The position numbers and the translations under genes are program-made. A DNA stretch of 64,000 bases, taken from assembly GCF_900660545.1 (NCBI RefSeq), contig NZ_LR214986.1:558001-622000 (forward strand), given 5' to 3'. Positions 1 through 10,757 of this stretch are shown piece by piece. Every line of letters starts with the position of its first letter. Positions within the stretch are counted from its first letter, which is position 1. This stretch comes from Mycoplasmopsis cynos (GTDB lineage Bacteria; Bacillota_I; Bacilli_A; Mycoplasmatales; Metamycoplasmataceae). Under the pieces are notes generated by a model. It did no database searches. It saw nothing but the letters and a program-made list of their open reading frames with translations, and had not been told where the DNA came from.

Positions 1-433
1 ATTTATCAAATATAAAGAGCTTATTAACAACAATGAATTTCATGGCGGTAATTACGATGATTCAAAAAGAAAAGGTTTAAATGGTCGCTTACTTAACTTC
101 TATGGTGAAGATGATAAAGACAAAACTGATGAATATAAAGATTCTCATTCAGAAGCAACACTAATTTTTCATATTTACGAAACTATTAGACAACATTTTT
201 ATAATGTTGAAATAAATAAAATATCAAACTTAACAAATAAAAATGATTATCTAACTAAAAAAGTTAAAATACTAGAAGATGGGAAAACTAATGCAAGCAA
301 AAAAGTTAAAGACAAGAGATTTACACATAATAAAAATTTACAATGATTAATAGATAATCTTGCCAAATTAAAAACCGAACTTGAAAATGCAAAAAAAGAA
401 GCATCAAAAACACAATCTTCAACATCAAGATAG
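1..433 (+). CDS. Lipoprotein C-terminal part (5' end outside window)
   Basis: Open from base 2 to a TAG at 431-433, about 143 residues, with the start lying before the window. It contains the motif LIFHIYETIR followed by a basic, Lys-rich tail. The four complete lipoproteins at 2040-7925 carry the same C-terminal module (LIWQIYETVR, LIWNIYETIR and so on), so this is a fifth member of that surface lipoprotein family. A Trp in the tail is encoded by TGA. The role is unknown; by analogy with paralogous mycoplasma lipoproteins it is probably surface exposed. A choline-kinase-like gene and two tRNA genes separate it from the other copies. Confidence 0.8.
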
Positions 434-516
434 TTAATCAAATATTTTGGTATAAATTATTCACTTATTATTAATATTCTAATTCATTAGAATAAAATAT
501 ACTATATAAAAATTAT

Positions 517-562
517 AAAAAGTTGAAATAAGCATTCAAAATAATGCAATTTCAACTTTTTT
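517..562. terminator. Bidirectional intrinsic terminator
   Basis: A 13-bp stem (517-529 with 549-561) plus an inner GCATT/AATGC pairing, flanked by A-run and T-run so that it can work in both directions. It sits between the plus-strand lipoprotein and the minus-strand kinase-like gene. Confidence 0.8.
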
Positions 563-628
563 AGTTATATTAAAATATGTTTTATAAACTTAAAAACAAA
601 TGTCTAAATTCATATAAAATGCAACAAA

Positions 629-1375
629 TTATCTTCTAAATAAATTATTTTGCTTTAAATAATCATATTCTTTAATAGTCTCTTCTAACATCTTAATGCA
701 ATATTCATCGCTAAAAGGAATTGTTTCCTGTGAATGAATTCATAAAATAGTTAAATAATACACTAAAATTTTCTGCTGAATTAAATACTCATGCCAATAA
801 CTATCATACGCTTGTAAAAATATTTTTTCTTGCTCTTTCGTTAAAAATGAACCACATATAAAATAAGCTAAATCAAAATGTTTATCACCCATTGATGCAT
901 ACTCTCAATCTATAAACATAATTTTATTTGTTTTTTTATTTAATAATAAATTACCCTTATATAAATCATTATGTAATGGTCTATTATTTTCACTATTAGC
1001 TAAGATAGTATTGATTCTACGATAATATTTATTAAGAACATCAATATTAACATTTTTATTCTTTAAAATTTTACGATATTCTTTCACCCTTGCGGCATGG
1101 TTTGATTTTGGAAAATTAAGTCCAGAATTATGTAAGGTCAAAAAATTATGTGCTATTTCTTTTAATTGTTCAGGCGTAAAAGTGATTTCCTTTGAATCAA
1201 TCCATTCTCATTCAATATCTTTTTTAGTATTAGAAATCAATTTAGGAACAAAATCAAGATTAGCTAATATTTGATAATCTATTTTGTGGTTAAAGCCATT
1301 ATATTTTTTAATTTGATAAAATGTCTGGCCAGTGAAAAAACTTTCATTTGTAAATCCAATTTTAATTTTTTCCAT
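629..1375 (-). CDS. Choline kinase / aminoglycoside phosphotransferase family protein
   Basis: 248 residues. It has the Brenner-type catalytic motif HNDLYKGN (His135, Asp137) followed by FIDWEYA, whose Asp binds metal in this kinase-fold family (choline/ethanolamine kinase, LicA, APH). The likely reaction is ATP-dependent phosphorylation of a small amino-alcohol such as choline, but the substrate cannot be fixed from sequence. The ATG at 1375 is chosen because GGAGGGG lies just upstream; an earlier in-frame Met has no ribosome site. Three Trp codons in the reading frame are TGA. It is slightly shorter than typical LicA (about 290). Monocistronic, ending opposite the shared terminator at 517-562. 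Confidence 0.82.
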
Positions 1376-1449
1376 ACCCCTCCAATTTATACTTATTATA
1401 CGAAAAATTTTAAAAAATAAAAAGCTTGACATAAGTCAAGCCAATGCAT

Positions 1450-1526
1450 TGGCGCGCCCGGCAGGAGTCGAACCCGCAACCTTTAGGGCCGTAACCTAAC
1501 ACTCTGTCCAATTGAGCTACGGGCGC
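1450..1526 (-). tRNA. tRNA-Arg (ACG)
   Basis: 77-nt cloverleaf with acceptor GCGCCCG paired to CGGGCGC and encoded CCA. The anticodon loop TTACGGC gives anticodon ACG (inosine-modified in most bacteria). Eleven bases from tRNA-Cys and probably co-transcribed with it. Confidence 0.95.
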
Positions 1527-1536
1527 ATAAATTATT

Positions 1537-1611
1537 TGGAGGCACTAACGGGATTCGAACCCGCACTCAAGGTTTTGCAGACCCATGCCTTGGCCATTTG
1601 GCTATAGTGCC
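1537..1611 (-). tRNA. tRNA-Cys (GCA)
   Basis: 75-nt cloverleaf with acceptor GGCACTA/TAGTGCC, encoded CCA and loop CTGCAAA giving anticodon GCA. Confidence 0.95.
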
Positions 1612-1886
1612 TATGTAAAAACGCTTTAATATTATATTAAATTTTTATTATTTAATAAATAAAAAAACAAAAATATTGTTACAAAAAATAAAACAATTTA
1701 ATAATAATGATTAAAAAATAACTTAAATATTTTTTAACTATATCACTTTATTTAAAAACTGAAAAAGTAGATACTAATTAATATTAAAATAAATCAGAAA
1801 GCATATATAAGTAAAAAATATTAAATGCCTAATATTACATAAGCATAGACTCAAAAGTTAAATTCAATATTATACTACATTTTGCT

Positions 1887-2039
1887 AAAAAAAAAAAAAA
1901 AAAAGAACTTGTTCATTTTGCAAAGTAAATTGATAAGTTTTTATAATGATTGACCATTAAAATTTTCTCGTACTACATACACAACTAATTATTAAACCTA
2001 TATTAAGTATTTTTAACATTTTAAGTATTAAGGAGAATA
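1887..2039 (+). promoter_or_regulatory. Poly(A)18 tract, promoter and leader of lipoprotein L1
   Basis: The 1612-2039 intergenic stretch holds an A18 run (1887-1904), then a candidate -35 TTGCAA (1918-1923), an 18-base spacer, -10 TATAAT (1942-1947), and an AAGGAG ribosome site before the ATG. The same block precedes three further paralogues with A-runs of 17, 19 and 18. The poly(A) lies just upstream of the -35 rather than between -35 and -10. Length variation of such tracts is a known way mycoplasmas switch surface genes; the effect here is inferred. Confidence 0.7.
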
Positions 2040-3209
2040 ATGAATAAATACAAGAAAATATTTAGTGGTCTTGGATTATTATCAATTTCAACTTTAGTTG
2101 GTGCTAGTGTGGTTGCTTGTGCTAATAAAAAACCTAAAGCAAGTGATTCTAGTACAGAAGAAATAGATCAAAACAACAATCAAGGAAATTCAACTACACC
2201 AGAACAAGGAAAACCTGAGACTCCAAAAGAAGGGACTCCTGCTCCAGAAGCGCCTAAAACAAATCCTGAAACCTCTGAAGAACCAAAAACAGAAACACCC
2301 AAAAATCCAGAAATGTCTACTCCTGGAGCAGAAGGACAAGACCAAGGTAAAAATGGTAAATCTGATTCAAGCAAAAAAGATGGTCAATCAAATTCACCAG
2401 AATCAGAAATAAAAAAAGAACCAGAAAAAAGTGAAGAAAATGAAGGTAAAAACGTTTCACCTGAAACACCACAAACTCCTCCTAAAACAATGACTGTTGA
2501 TGAAAAAGTAGAACTATTAAATAAATTCATTGATGATATAGAATATCCTAATAAAAATGCTCCAGCAAAGAAATTGTTAAAAGATAAAGTTACATCAATA
2601 AAAAATGAAAATAGCACAAAGAATGATGATAAACTTAAGAAATTAGACAAATTAAAAAATACTCTTGAACAAATTAAAACAAAACTCGCAAATGTTATTA
2701 AGGAAATTGATGATTTACCTTATCCAGATAAACCTTCATTAAAAAAAGGCGATGAAGTTAACGCAAAAGATAAATTCAAGGAAAAACTCAATACATTGAC
2801 AACTGTTGATGAAATTTCTATGGTGGTTCCAAATGGATGAAAAGAAAAAATTCAAGAATATAATAATGTTTTTGCTGAGCTGAACGGTTTTCTTAACAAT
2901 ATTGATAAATTAAAAGCTAGATTTAGACAAACTGATAATGAACCAAACGGAAAATATACTGAAGCAGAATTAATTTGACAAATTTATGAAACAGTAAGAC
3001 GTGGTCCTTTTGAAAAAAAGATTAATGAATTAAAAAAATTACCAATGGATAAAAAAACCCAATACAAAAATGGTGTTCAAAAATTAATGGATAATCAAAA
3101 AACAAATCACCAAAAAGATGTGAAATGATTATTAGAAAATATTAAAAAATTAAAGTTAGAAGCAAAAAAAGCACAAGATGAAGATAATAAAATAAAAATT
3201 CAAAATTAA
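2040..3209 (+). CDS. Variable-type surface lipoprotein L1
   Basis: 389 residues. It has an N-terminal signal peptide with lipobox VVAC (Cys27), so it is predicted to be lipid-anchored on the outer face of the membrane. A Pro/Glu/Asn-rich low-complexity region follows (about residues 30-160) with a PETSEEPK-type module shared with L3, then a charged helical region carrying YPNKNAPAK and LPYPDKP segments, and the C-terminal family motif LIWQIYETVR. TGA codons in the last third encode Trp. The first 45 residues are almost identical to L2-L4, and the middle is mosaic between paralogues. Function unknown; it belongs to no family I can name. Confidence 0.88.
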
Positions 3210-3226
3210 AATAAATTAACTTTATA

Positions 3227-3250
3227 GGGAACGTTTAATCGTTCTCTTTT
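3227..3250 (+). terminator. Intrinsic terminator after L1
   Basis: GGGAACG paired with CGTTCTC (one G-T pair) across a six-base loop, followed by T4. Confidence 0.7.
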
Positions 3251-3383
3251 AATTATTGAAAAATCATTACTAAGAATTAAGAAATTTAAAGATGAAGAAT
3301 TCATTTTTTTAAAAAATAAAACAATTCTTTTTAGCTTAAATATAGTCAAATAAGTTATATTTGACATTATATTACATTTTGCT

Positions 3384-3537
3384 AAAAAAAAAAAAAAAAA
3401 GGAACTTGTTCATTTTGCAAAGTAAATTGATAAGTTTTATAATGGATTGACCACTAAAATTTTCTCGTACTACATACAAAACTAATTATTAAATCTATTA
3501 TTAAGTATTTTTAACATTTTAAGTATTAAGGAGAATA
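3384..3537 (+). promoter_or_regulatory. Poly(A)17 tract, promoter and leader of lipoprotein L2
   Basis: A17 run (3384-3400), TTGCAA (3415-3420), a 17-base spacer, TATAAT (3438-3443) and the conserved leader with AAGGAG. This is the only copy with a 17-base spacer, the optimum for a sigma-70-type promoter; the other three have 18. Confidence 0.7.
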
Positions 3538-4959
3538 ATGAGTAAATACAAGAAAATTTTTAGTGGTCTTGGATTATTATCAATTTCAACATTAGTTGGT
3601 GCTAGTGTGGTAGCTTGTGCTAATAAAAAACCTAAAGCAAGTGATTCTAGCGCAGAAGCAATAGATCAAAACAACAATCAAGGAAATTCAACAACACCAG
3701 AACAAGAAAAACCTGAACAAAATGATCAAGGAAATTCATCAAAACCAAAAGAAGGAGAAAATACACCTGGAAATCCAGCTCCAGAAGCACCTAAAACACC
3801 AGGAAAACCTGAAGATTCAGCTCCAGAAACACCAGAAAAAGCACCTGAACAGGGTGACGGTTCATCAAATGAAAACTCAGGAAATACTAATGAAACTGAT
3901 AAAAAAGATAAACCAGGTGAAGGAATGGGTACTGAAGATTTAACAAAACTCAAAAAAGAAGCAATTGATGCTGTTGAAAAAATAAAAGGTCATTCAAAAT
4001 ATGATGAATTAAAAGCAAAAGTAGATAAAGATAGTGCAACAAAAGAAGAATTAAATGATGCAAAAACTACCGCAACCAATGAATTAAATAAATTTAAGAA
4101 TGAAGTAAACTCTGACTTCGAAGCTATTAAAGACAAATCTAACTTAAAAACTCAAAAATCAAAATTAACAGTTGCTACTAAATATCAAGAATTAAAAGCT
4201 ATTAAAAACGAAATCCTTCCAACGGTTAAAAAAGAATTAAATAATTCTATCGATATATTAGCATATCAAAAATCTGATGAATCAACTGCTACAAAAAAGA
4301 AGCTAAAAGAAAAAATAAACATGCTAAGTTCTGAATCTAATTATGCAGCAGAATATAAAAAGATTAAAGATTTAGATGAAGCATTAAAAATGAAAAATTC
4401 TGAAATTGATTCATTATATAATCTTGATAATTTTAAAATAAATGTAAGACCATCAGAAAGTAATGCCTCAGTTAAAAGTTTCTTTAGATCAAAATTAAGT
4501 GTATTAGATTCTGCTGAAAAAGTATCTAAATTCACTATTCCAACTGAGTTCAAAAATAAATTCAATGAATATAAGAAACTTATTAATGATGATTTTTGAG
4601 GTGAATTTACAAATCAATTCGGATTAAATAAGCGTTTAATTCAATTTTATAATGAAGATATTAATGGTAAAACTGATGAATATATATTAGACCATTCAGA
4701 AGCTGTTTTAATTTGAAATATATACGAAACAATTAGACAACACGCATATAAATCAAAAATATTTGCATTAAGCAAATTAACAGAGGAAAAGAAAAAAGAA
4801 TATTTAAATAATAAAGTTGTTGTATTGCCGGATGGAAAAGCTTCGAATCATAATAATAACTTAAGTAACAGATTTGTCCACAATAAAGATATGAAATGAT
4901 TAGTTGAAAATCTTACTAAATTAAAAACTGAATATGAGAATGCAAAGAAGGAAGTTTAA
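3538..4959 (+). CDS. Variable-type surface lipoprotein L2
   Basis: 473 residues, the longest of the family. The signal peptide and lipobox VVAC match L1. The low-complexity part contains a PEDSAPETPEK module and a GDGSS segment shared with L4. An extended helical Lys/Glu-rich central region follows, absent from the other three, then the C-terminal motif LIWNIYETIR. The C-terminal 120 residues are closest to the truncated gene at 1-433, including a KDMKWL segment with TGA-encoded Trp. Predicted lipid-anchored surface protein of unknown function. Expression may differ from its neighbours because its promoter spacer is one base shorter. Confidence 0.88.
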
Positions 4960-5000
4960 ACAACACAAACATTATCAATTAACTAATTAATAATAATTTA

Positions 5001-5032
5001 AAATCTCTGCTTATAAATGCGGGGATTTTTCC
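5001..5032 (+). terminator. Intrinsic terminator after L2
   Basis: AAATCTCTGC pairs with GCGGGGATTT (with G-T pairs), followed by T-rich sequence. Confidence 0.7.
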
Positions 5033-5184
5033 TTTATACATATGCATTTAACATTAATATATGTAATAAAGTAAATTTTCTATATATTTTAGATATTCAA
5101 AAATACAAAAATTTAAAGTATCATTAAATATTTTAAGTCTTAAATATAGTTATAAAGAAAAAAACACATTTTATTATATTTTGC

Positions 5185-5347
5185 AAAAAAAAAAAAAAAA
5201 AAAGGAACTTGTTCATTTTGCAAAATAAATTGATAAATTTTTATAATGATTGACTACTAAAATTTTCTCGTACTACATACAAAATACAAAACTAATTATT
5301 AAATCTATTATTAAGTATTTTTAACATTTTAAGTATTAAGGAGAATA
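5185..5347 (+). promoter_or_regulatory. Poly(A)19 tract, promoter and leader of lipoprotein L3
   Basis: A19 run (5185-5203), TTGCAA (5218-5223), an 18-base spacer, TATAAT (5242-5247) and the conserved leader, here with an extra short AAAATAC-type repeat. It is preceded by TTGC rather than the TTGCT seen in the other copies, so the run has grown into the flanking base. Confidence 0.7.
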
Positions 5348-6487
5348 ATGAGTAAATACAAGAAAATTTTTAGTGGTCTTGGATTATTATCAATTTCAAC
5401 ATTAATTGGTGCTTGTGTGGTAGCTTGTGCTAATAAAAAACCTAAAGCAAGTGATTCTAGCACAAAAGCAATAGATCAAAACAATAATCAAGGAAATTCA
5501 TCAAAACCAAAAGATGGTGAAAATACACCTGGAAACCCTACTCCAGAAGCACCTAAAACAAATCCTGAAACCTCTGAAGAACCAAAAATAGAAACACCCA
5601 AAAATCCAGAAATGTCTAAAGAAAGCCCTGAACAAAATGATAATACTGGCCAAGGCAATGGTTCAAACAGTAATAAACAAGAAGAAAATAAAGGCGAAGG
5701 AGGTAAGGATGATTCAAAACAAGAAAATAAACCAAATCCGACACCGCAACCAAAACCAGAACCAAAAGTTACTGTTGAAGCAAAATCAATGGAATTATTG
5801 GAAAACATAGAAAAACTTCCTTATCCAAAACAAGATGCTAAAGCTAAGCAAACATTAAAATCAAAAGTTGATGAAATTAAAAATAAAAGTGAAAAAGAAA
5901 ATAAAAAAATTGAGGAATTAGGTGACCTAAATCAAAAACTTATTCAAATTAAAGAAGCTTTACTTAAAATTTCTAAAAAAATAAAAGATCTACCATATCC
6001 AAAATCGAGAGAAACAGATCAACAACTAGCCAAGGATTATTTAGAATCAAAGTTAAATACTTTAATATCTGTTGAAGATATAAATAAAGTTGTTCCAAAT
6101 GATCTAGAAAATAAGATTAAAAAATATAATCAAATTTTAATGAAGGGGTTTAGTTTAATTGAAAACTTTCCTGAAAAAAATAAAAATGGATTAAATGAAC
6201 GTTTAGCAAGATTGTATGGTGATGATCACGAACCAAAACTTACAGAAGGTGAATTAATTTGACAAATATATGAAACAATTAGACAAAAAGCATATGTTAT
6301 AAAAATCAAAGAAATAGTTAAAGAAGTTAAAAAACAAAAAGAATTTTTAGAAAATGAAGATGATGTTAAGGAAATCCCTGAATCAATGAAAATGAACCCA
6401 GGTATAAACATTGATCAACTAGAAAAAAGGGTAAGCAAAATGTCTGAGTTAATTGAAAAAGCAAAAAAAGCAAATTTAAATGCGTAA
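5348..6487 (+). CDS. Variable-type surface lipoprotein L3
   Basis: 379 residues. The N-terminal region is nearly identical to L1, L2 and L4, except that Ser23 is replaced by Cys, giving GACVVAC with a second cysteine four residues before the lipobox Cys27. A PETSEEPK module shared with L1 and an NPTPQPKPEP linker precede the helical part with YPKQDAK and LPYPKS segments and the C-terminal motif LIWQIYETIR, whose Trp is TGA. Predicted lipid-anchored surface protein of unknown function. The tail after the motif is distinct from the paralogues. Confidence 0.88.
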
Positions 6488-6542
6488 ATTTCTCTTTCTA
6501 CTTCACAATAATATTTATAAAATTACATAAACTTAAAGTGAA

Positions 6543-6573
6543 AAAAATATTTGGATTTTGTCCAAATATTTTT
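6543..6573 (+). terminator. Intrinsic terminator after L3
   Basis: Long perfect stem (AAATATTTGGA with TCCAAATATTT), five-base loop, followed by T-rich sequence. Confidence 0.8.
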
Positions 6574-6737
6574 ATTTTTTTAACTAGATATAACTTTTTT
6601 TATTTAAATATGTTATTTTCTTAAATCTCTAATATATCATAATAAAATAAATTAATAAAAATATAAAGTCTAATAATAACTTTTAATATTTAAATATAGT
6701 CAAATAAGTTAAATTTGATATTATATTACATTTTGCT

Positions 6738-6899
6738 AAAAAAAAAAAAAAAAAAGGAACTTGTTCATTTTGCAAAGTAAATTGATAAGTTTTTATAATG
6801 ATTGACTACTAAAATTTTCTCGTACTACATACAAAATACAAAACTAATTATTAAATCTATTATTAAGTATTTTTAACATTTTAAGTATTAAGGAGAATA
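6738..6899 (+). promoter_or_regulatory. Poly(A)18 tract, promoter and leader of lipoprotein L4
   Basis: A18 run (6738-6755), TTGCAA (6770-6775), an 18-base spacer, TATAAT (6794-6799) and the conserved leader with AAGGAG. Confidence 0.7.
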
Positions 6900-7925
6900 A
6901 TGAGTAAATACAAGAAAATTTTTAGTGGTCTTGGATTATTATCAATTTCAACATTAATTGGTGCTAGTGTGGTAGCTTGTGCTAATAAAAAACCTAAAGC
7001 AAGTGATTCTAGCACAGAAGCAATAGATCAAAACAATAATCAAGGAAATTCATCAAAATCAAAAGATGGAGAAAATACACCTGGAAACCCTACTCCAGAA
7101 GCACCTAAAACACCAGAAAAACCTGAAGATTCTACTCCAAATAAACCAGAAAAAACACCTGAACAAGGTGACGGTTCATCAAGCGAAAACCCAGGAAAGA
7201 CTAATGAAAATGATAAAAAAGATGAACCAGATGAAGGAATGAAAAAAGAACCAGAAAAACCAGGTAAAGATCAACCCCCTCTAGTAACACTTGAACAAAA
7301 ATTGCAAGAAACAAATATGAAAATAGAAGTTTTAGGCTATCCGGATAAAAATGCAAAAGCAAAAGCTACTTTAAAAGCTAAAGCTTCAGGTTTTAAAACT
7401 ATTGAAGATTTAAGTAATTTCGATAAAGAACTTGATGAAATCAAAACAAAGCTTGATGAAGTTAAGTCAAATATTGATAAGTTAGAGTATCCTAATGTTC
7501 AACTAAAACCTAATGCGGAAAAATCAGCTAAGGATAAATTTAAGGAAAAATTAAATGATAAAGCTGATGTAAAAAGCATTTCAGAAGTATTACCAAAAGA
7601 TTGAAGTGAAAAAATCAAAAAATATAACGAAGTATTTAATAAAATTGGAAGTTTCATTGATACTAATGGATTAAAGAAAAGATTTGCTCAAACAGATAGT
7701 GCCACAACTGGTAATTTCACAGAAAGTTTATTAATTTGAAATATCTATGAAACAATAAGACCAAAATACATCAAAAAAATTAAAGATTTAAAATTAAAAG
7801 ATGACTCAAAATATACTGATAAATTTAAAACAATGTTATCAAAAAATCATAAACATGATGCTAATTGATTATTAAAAGAAATTTCAGAAATGATTGATAA
7901 TCACAAAAAAGCTAAAACTAATTAA
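6900..7925 (+). CDS. Variable-type surface lipoprotein L4
   Basis: 341 residues. Signal peptide and lipobox VVAC as in the family. The low-complexity region carries a PEDSTPNKPEK module and GDGSS segment shared with L2, and a KKEPEKP stretch related to L1. Helical segments with GYPDKNAKAK and LEYPNV follow, then LIWNIYETIR near the C-terminus. TGA encodes Trp three times in the last third. Predicted surface lipoprotein of unknown function. It ends at a terminator shared with the convergent pdh operon. Confidence 0.88.
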
Positions 7926-7935
7926 TTCAGAAATT

Positions 7936-7963
7936 AAAAATCTCTGTAGAAACAGAGATTTTT
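7936..7963. terminator. Bidirectional terminator between L4 and pdhD
   Basis: Perfect 12-bp stem (7936-7947 with 7952-7963), four-base loop, A and T runs on either side. It serves the lipoprotein on plus and the pdh operon on minus. Confidence 0.85.
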
Positions 7964-7967
7964 AATT

Positions 7968-9818
7968 TTATTTTTTAAGTTTTTGCAATTGTCGAACAGC
8001 GCTTCTAGCTGCTTCTCATAAAATTTCACTAAAAGTAGGATGAGGATGAATAGCTGCTGCTATATCATAAATAGTACTTTCTAAATCCATTGCTAAAACA
8101 ACTTCTGAAATTAAATCAGTTGCGGATGGACCAATAATATGACATCCAATAATTTCGCCAAATTCCTTATCAACAACAAATTTAGCAAATCCTTTTGGCT
8201 CATGAGCTGCAAGTGATTTACCCACAAAAGTAAATTGATGTTTTGCAACAATTACATCTTTACCTTGCGCCTTAGCTTGTTCTTCTGTTAAACCAACTAC
8301 AGCAATCTCAGGATGCGTATAAATACATGCTGGAACAGTTTTATTTGAATATCTAACTGGCTTGTTCAAAATATTCGAAACTGCGACACAAGCATGTCTA
8401 TAAGCAACATGAGCTAACATAGCTTGACCTACGACATCACCAATTCCATAAACACCATCAATATTTGTTCTACAATGTTCATCAATAAGTAATTCATTAT
8501 ATTTACCTAATTTAATGCCGACTTCTTCAAGGCCTAATGACTCTGGAACTCTGCCGACCGAAACAAGTACTAACTCTGATTCTATTGATGATTCTTTTTT
8601 ATTCACCTCATAAAAAATCTTGTTGTTTTCAAATTTAGTTGTAGTAGCATTAACAATAATCTTCACGCCTATTTCTTTAAGATCATTAGTAACCTGCTTA
8701 ATAATATCCTTATCTAACATCGGTAAAATTTCACCAGTGTTTTGTAAAATTGTAACTTTAGTTCCTGCTGTTGCAAAAACTTGTGCAAATTCACAACCAA
8801 TAACGCCACCACCGATAATCGTAATCGATTTAGGTTGCTTTTCTAAATTGATAGCGGTTTTTGAGGTAATTAATTTACCTGACTTATAACCCTCTTTAAA
8901 ACCTGGAAGTGAAAGTTTTCTAGCAGTTGAACCGGTTGCGATAATGATATTTTTAGCATAGTAAACTTTTGAATCAACTTCAATTTCATGAGATCCGACA
9001 AATTTAGCTTCACCGAAAATTGTTTTCACTTTATTCATTCTCATTAAAGTTTGAATCCCACTAGTTAATTGTTTAACCACATTCCTTTTTCTTTCGTGCA
9101 TTTTATCCCAATTAATTTTTACATTGAGTTTTTGATCAATTCCATATTCATTTGCACGATTAACTAAATGCAATACTTCAACTGATTTTAATAATGCTTT
9201 TGTAGGGATGCATCCAACATTTAAACAAACACCACCTCAGAATTCTCTTTCAATAATTAAAGTTTTAAGACCAGCACTACCAGCTTCTTCAGCAGCTACA
9301 TATCCACCAGGTCCTGAACCGATAACAATAACATCAAATTCTTCTTCAATTTTTCCATTATAAACTTTTCCAATATCTTTTTTATGCTCAATTGATTCAA
9401 TAGAATTTTGTAATACTGAGGTTTGCTCAACTATTTTTGTAGCTTTTGTCAATTCAGAAAGATCAAACAATTGATTTGAAACCTTAACTTCACCAACAAC
9501 TGATGCACCACTAGCACTTTGTTCTTGTTTTGTCTTTGCAACTTTTAATGACTCTGATGTTATTGATGTAGCATTAGCTGTATCACCATCATCAATTAAG
9601 AAAATTTCTTGACCCACATGAATAGTATCACCAACGGTCATTAAAACCTTTATAACTTTTCCGCTTACTGGCGAAGAAATATCAGAAGTAACCTTATCTG
9701 TTTCCACTGAAAATAAAGAATCCCCTTCATTAACTACATCACCTTCTTTCTTATAAATTTCAACAACAACACCCTCGTGCAATCCCTCTCCGATATCTGC
9801 AAATTTAAATCTATACAT
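7968..9818 (-). CDS. pdhD: Dihydrolipoyl dehydrogenase (E3) with N-terminal lipoyl domain
   Basis: 616 residues. Residues 1-80 form a biotinyl/lipoyl domain with the lipoyl-lysine motif ETDKVTS. A linker leads to the flavoprotein, starting at the FAD-binding GSGPGGYVAA and with the redox-active disulfide GGVCLNVGCIPTK. The C-terminus ends with the dimerisation region HPHPTFSEIL. It reoxidises dihydrolipoamide with NAD+ as the last step of the pyruvate dehydrogenase complex. It is longer than ordinary E3 (about 460) because of the lipoyl domain; E3s with such a domain are known in some mycoplasmas and streptococci. One base separates it from pdhC. Trp at the junction before GGVCLNVGC is TGA. 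Confidence 0.95.
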
Positions 9819-9819
9819 A

Positions 9820-10743
9820 TTAAAGTACTCCTAAAATCTCTGGCTTTTCTAATAATTCCTTAATTCTTAAAAGGAATCTTCCGACAGTTGCTCCATCAAT
9901 TCATCTATGATCAGCAGAAACAGTGAGATTCATAACTTTTCCTGGTACTATTTGACCATTTTTAACAATTGGTTTGTCAATAATTGCTCCTACACCTGCA
10001 ATTGCTAATTCTGGATAATTAATAACCGGTGTTCCAAATAATGCGCCAATTGATCCGTAATTAGTAATAGTAAAAGATCCTCCGGACATTTCATTTGATT
10101 TAATTGTTTTTTCTCTTGCAGCGAGTGCTAAACGAGAAATTTCTTTTGCTAAATCAATAATGGTAAGGTTTTGAGAATCTTTAATAACTGGAACCATTAA
10201 ACCAGCAATAGTATCAGCAGCAATACCTAAATTAATTGTAGTAGGGTACACAATTTCACTTGTTAATTCATCATATTTAGCTGCTAGAATAGGAAACTCC
10301 TTTAATGCTACTATTATTGCTTTTGCAATATATGGTAAAAACGTTAGCTTTACACCAGTTGTTTTTAAAACATCTTCAACAATTGATTTCCTAAGATCTC
10401 ATAAGTGTGATACATCTATTTCATTTACTAGACTAAAATAAGCAACATTATTTTTAGAATTTATCATTGCCTTTGCGATTGTTTTTCTAATAGAAGTAAC
10501 TTTAACTCTTTTTCCGTCTAATACTATTGGATTTAAGGGTGTCGCATTCATAGCGGTTTGAATCCGAGGTTGTGAATTTAAATTTAAAACTTTCATAGGT
10601 TCATTAGGCTTATGTTCAGTAAAAGCTAAAATATCAGCTTTTAAGATTCTGCCTTGCGGTCCTGTACCTGTTACTTGTTCAATATTAATTCCTAACTTTG
10701 CAGCAAGTGCTCTTGCTAATGGAGTTGATAGTATTTTTTGCAT
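9820..10743 (-). CDS. pdhC: Dihydrolipoamide acetyltransferase (E2), lacks lipoyl domain
   Basis: 307 residues. It begins directly with a peripheral-subunit-binding domain (STPLARALAAKLGI and GTGPQGRI), followed by the trimer-forming catalytic domain with the active-site motif DHRWIDGA near the C-terminus (Trp as TGA). It transfers the acetyl group to CoA. There is no lipoyl domain; the only one in the operon is on E3, so acetyl transfer presumably uses that swinging arm. The ATG at 10743 has AGAAAGG upstream. Fourteen bases follow pdhB and one precedes pdhD, an operon arrangement. Confidence 0.94.
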
Positions 10744-10757
10744 ATTTACCTTTCTTA

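Noticed and set aside
1612-2039. Chromosomal origin near the AT-rich tRNA-lipoprotein gap
   Set aside because: No DnaA-box cluster and no dnaA or dnaN nearby.
2180-2650. Minus-strand frames opposite the lipoprotein low-complexity regions
   Set aside because: Compositional shadows of the Pro/Glu-rich coding strand without ribosome sites.
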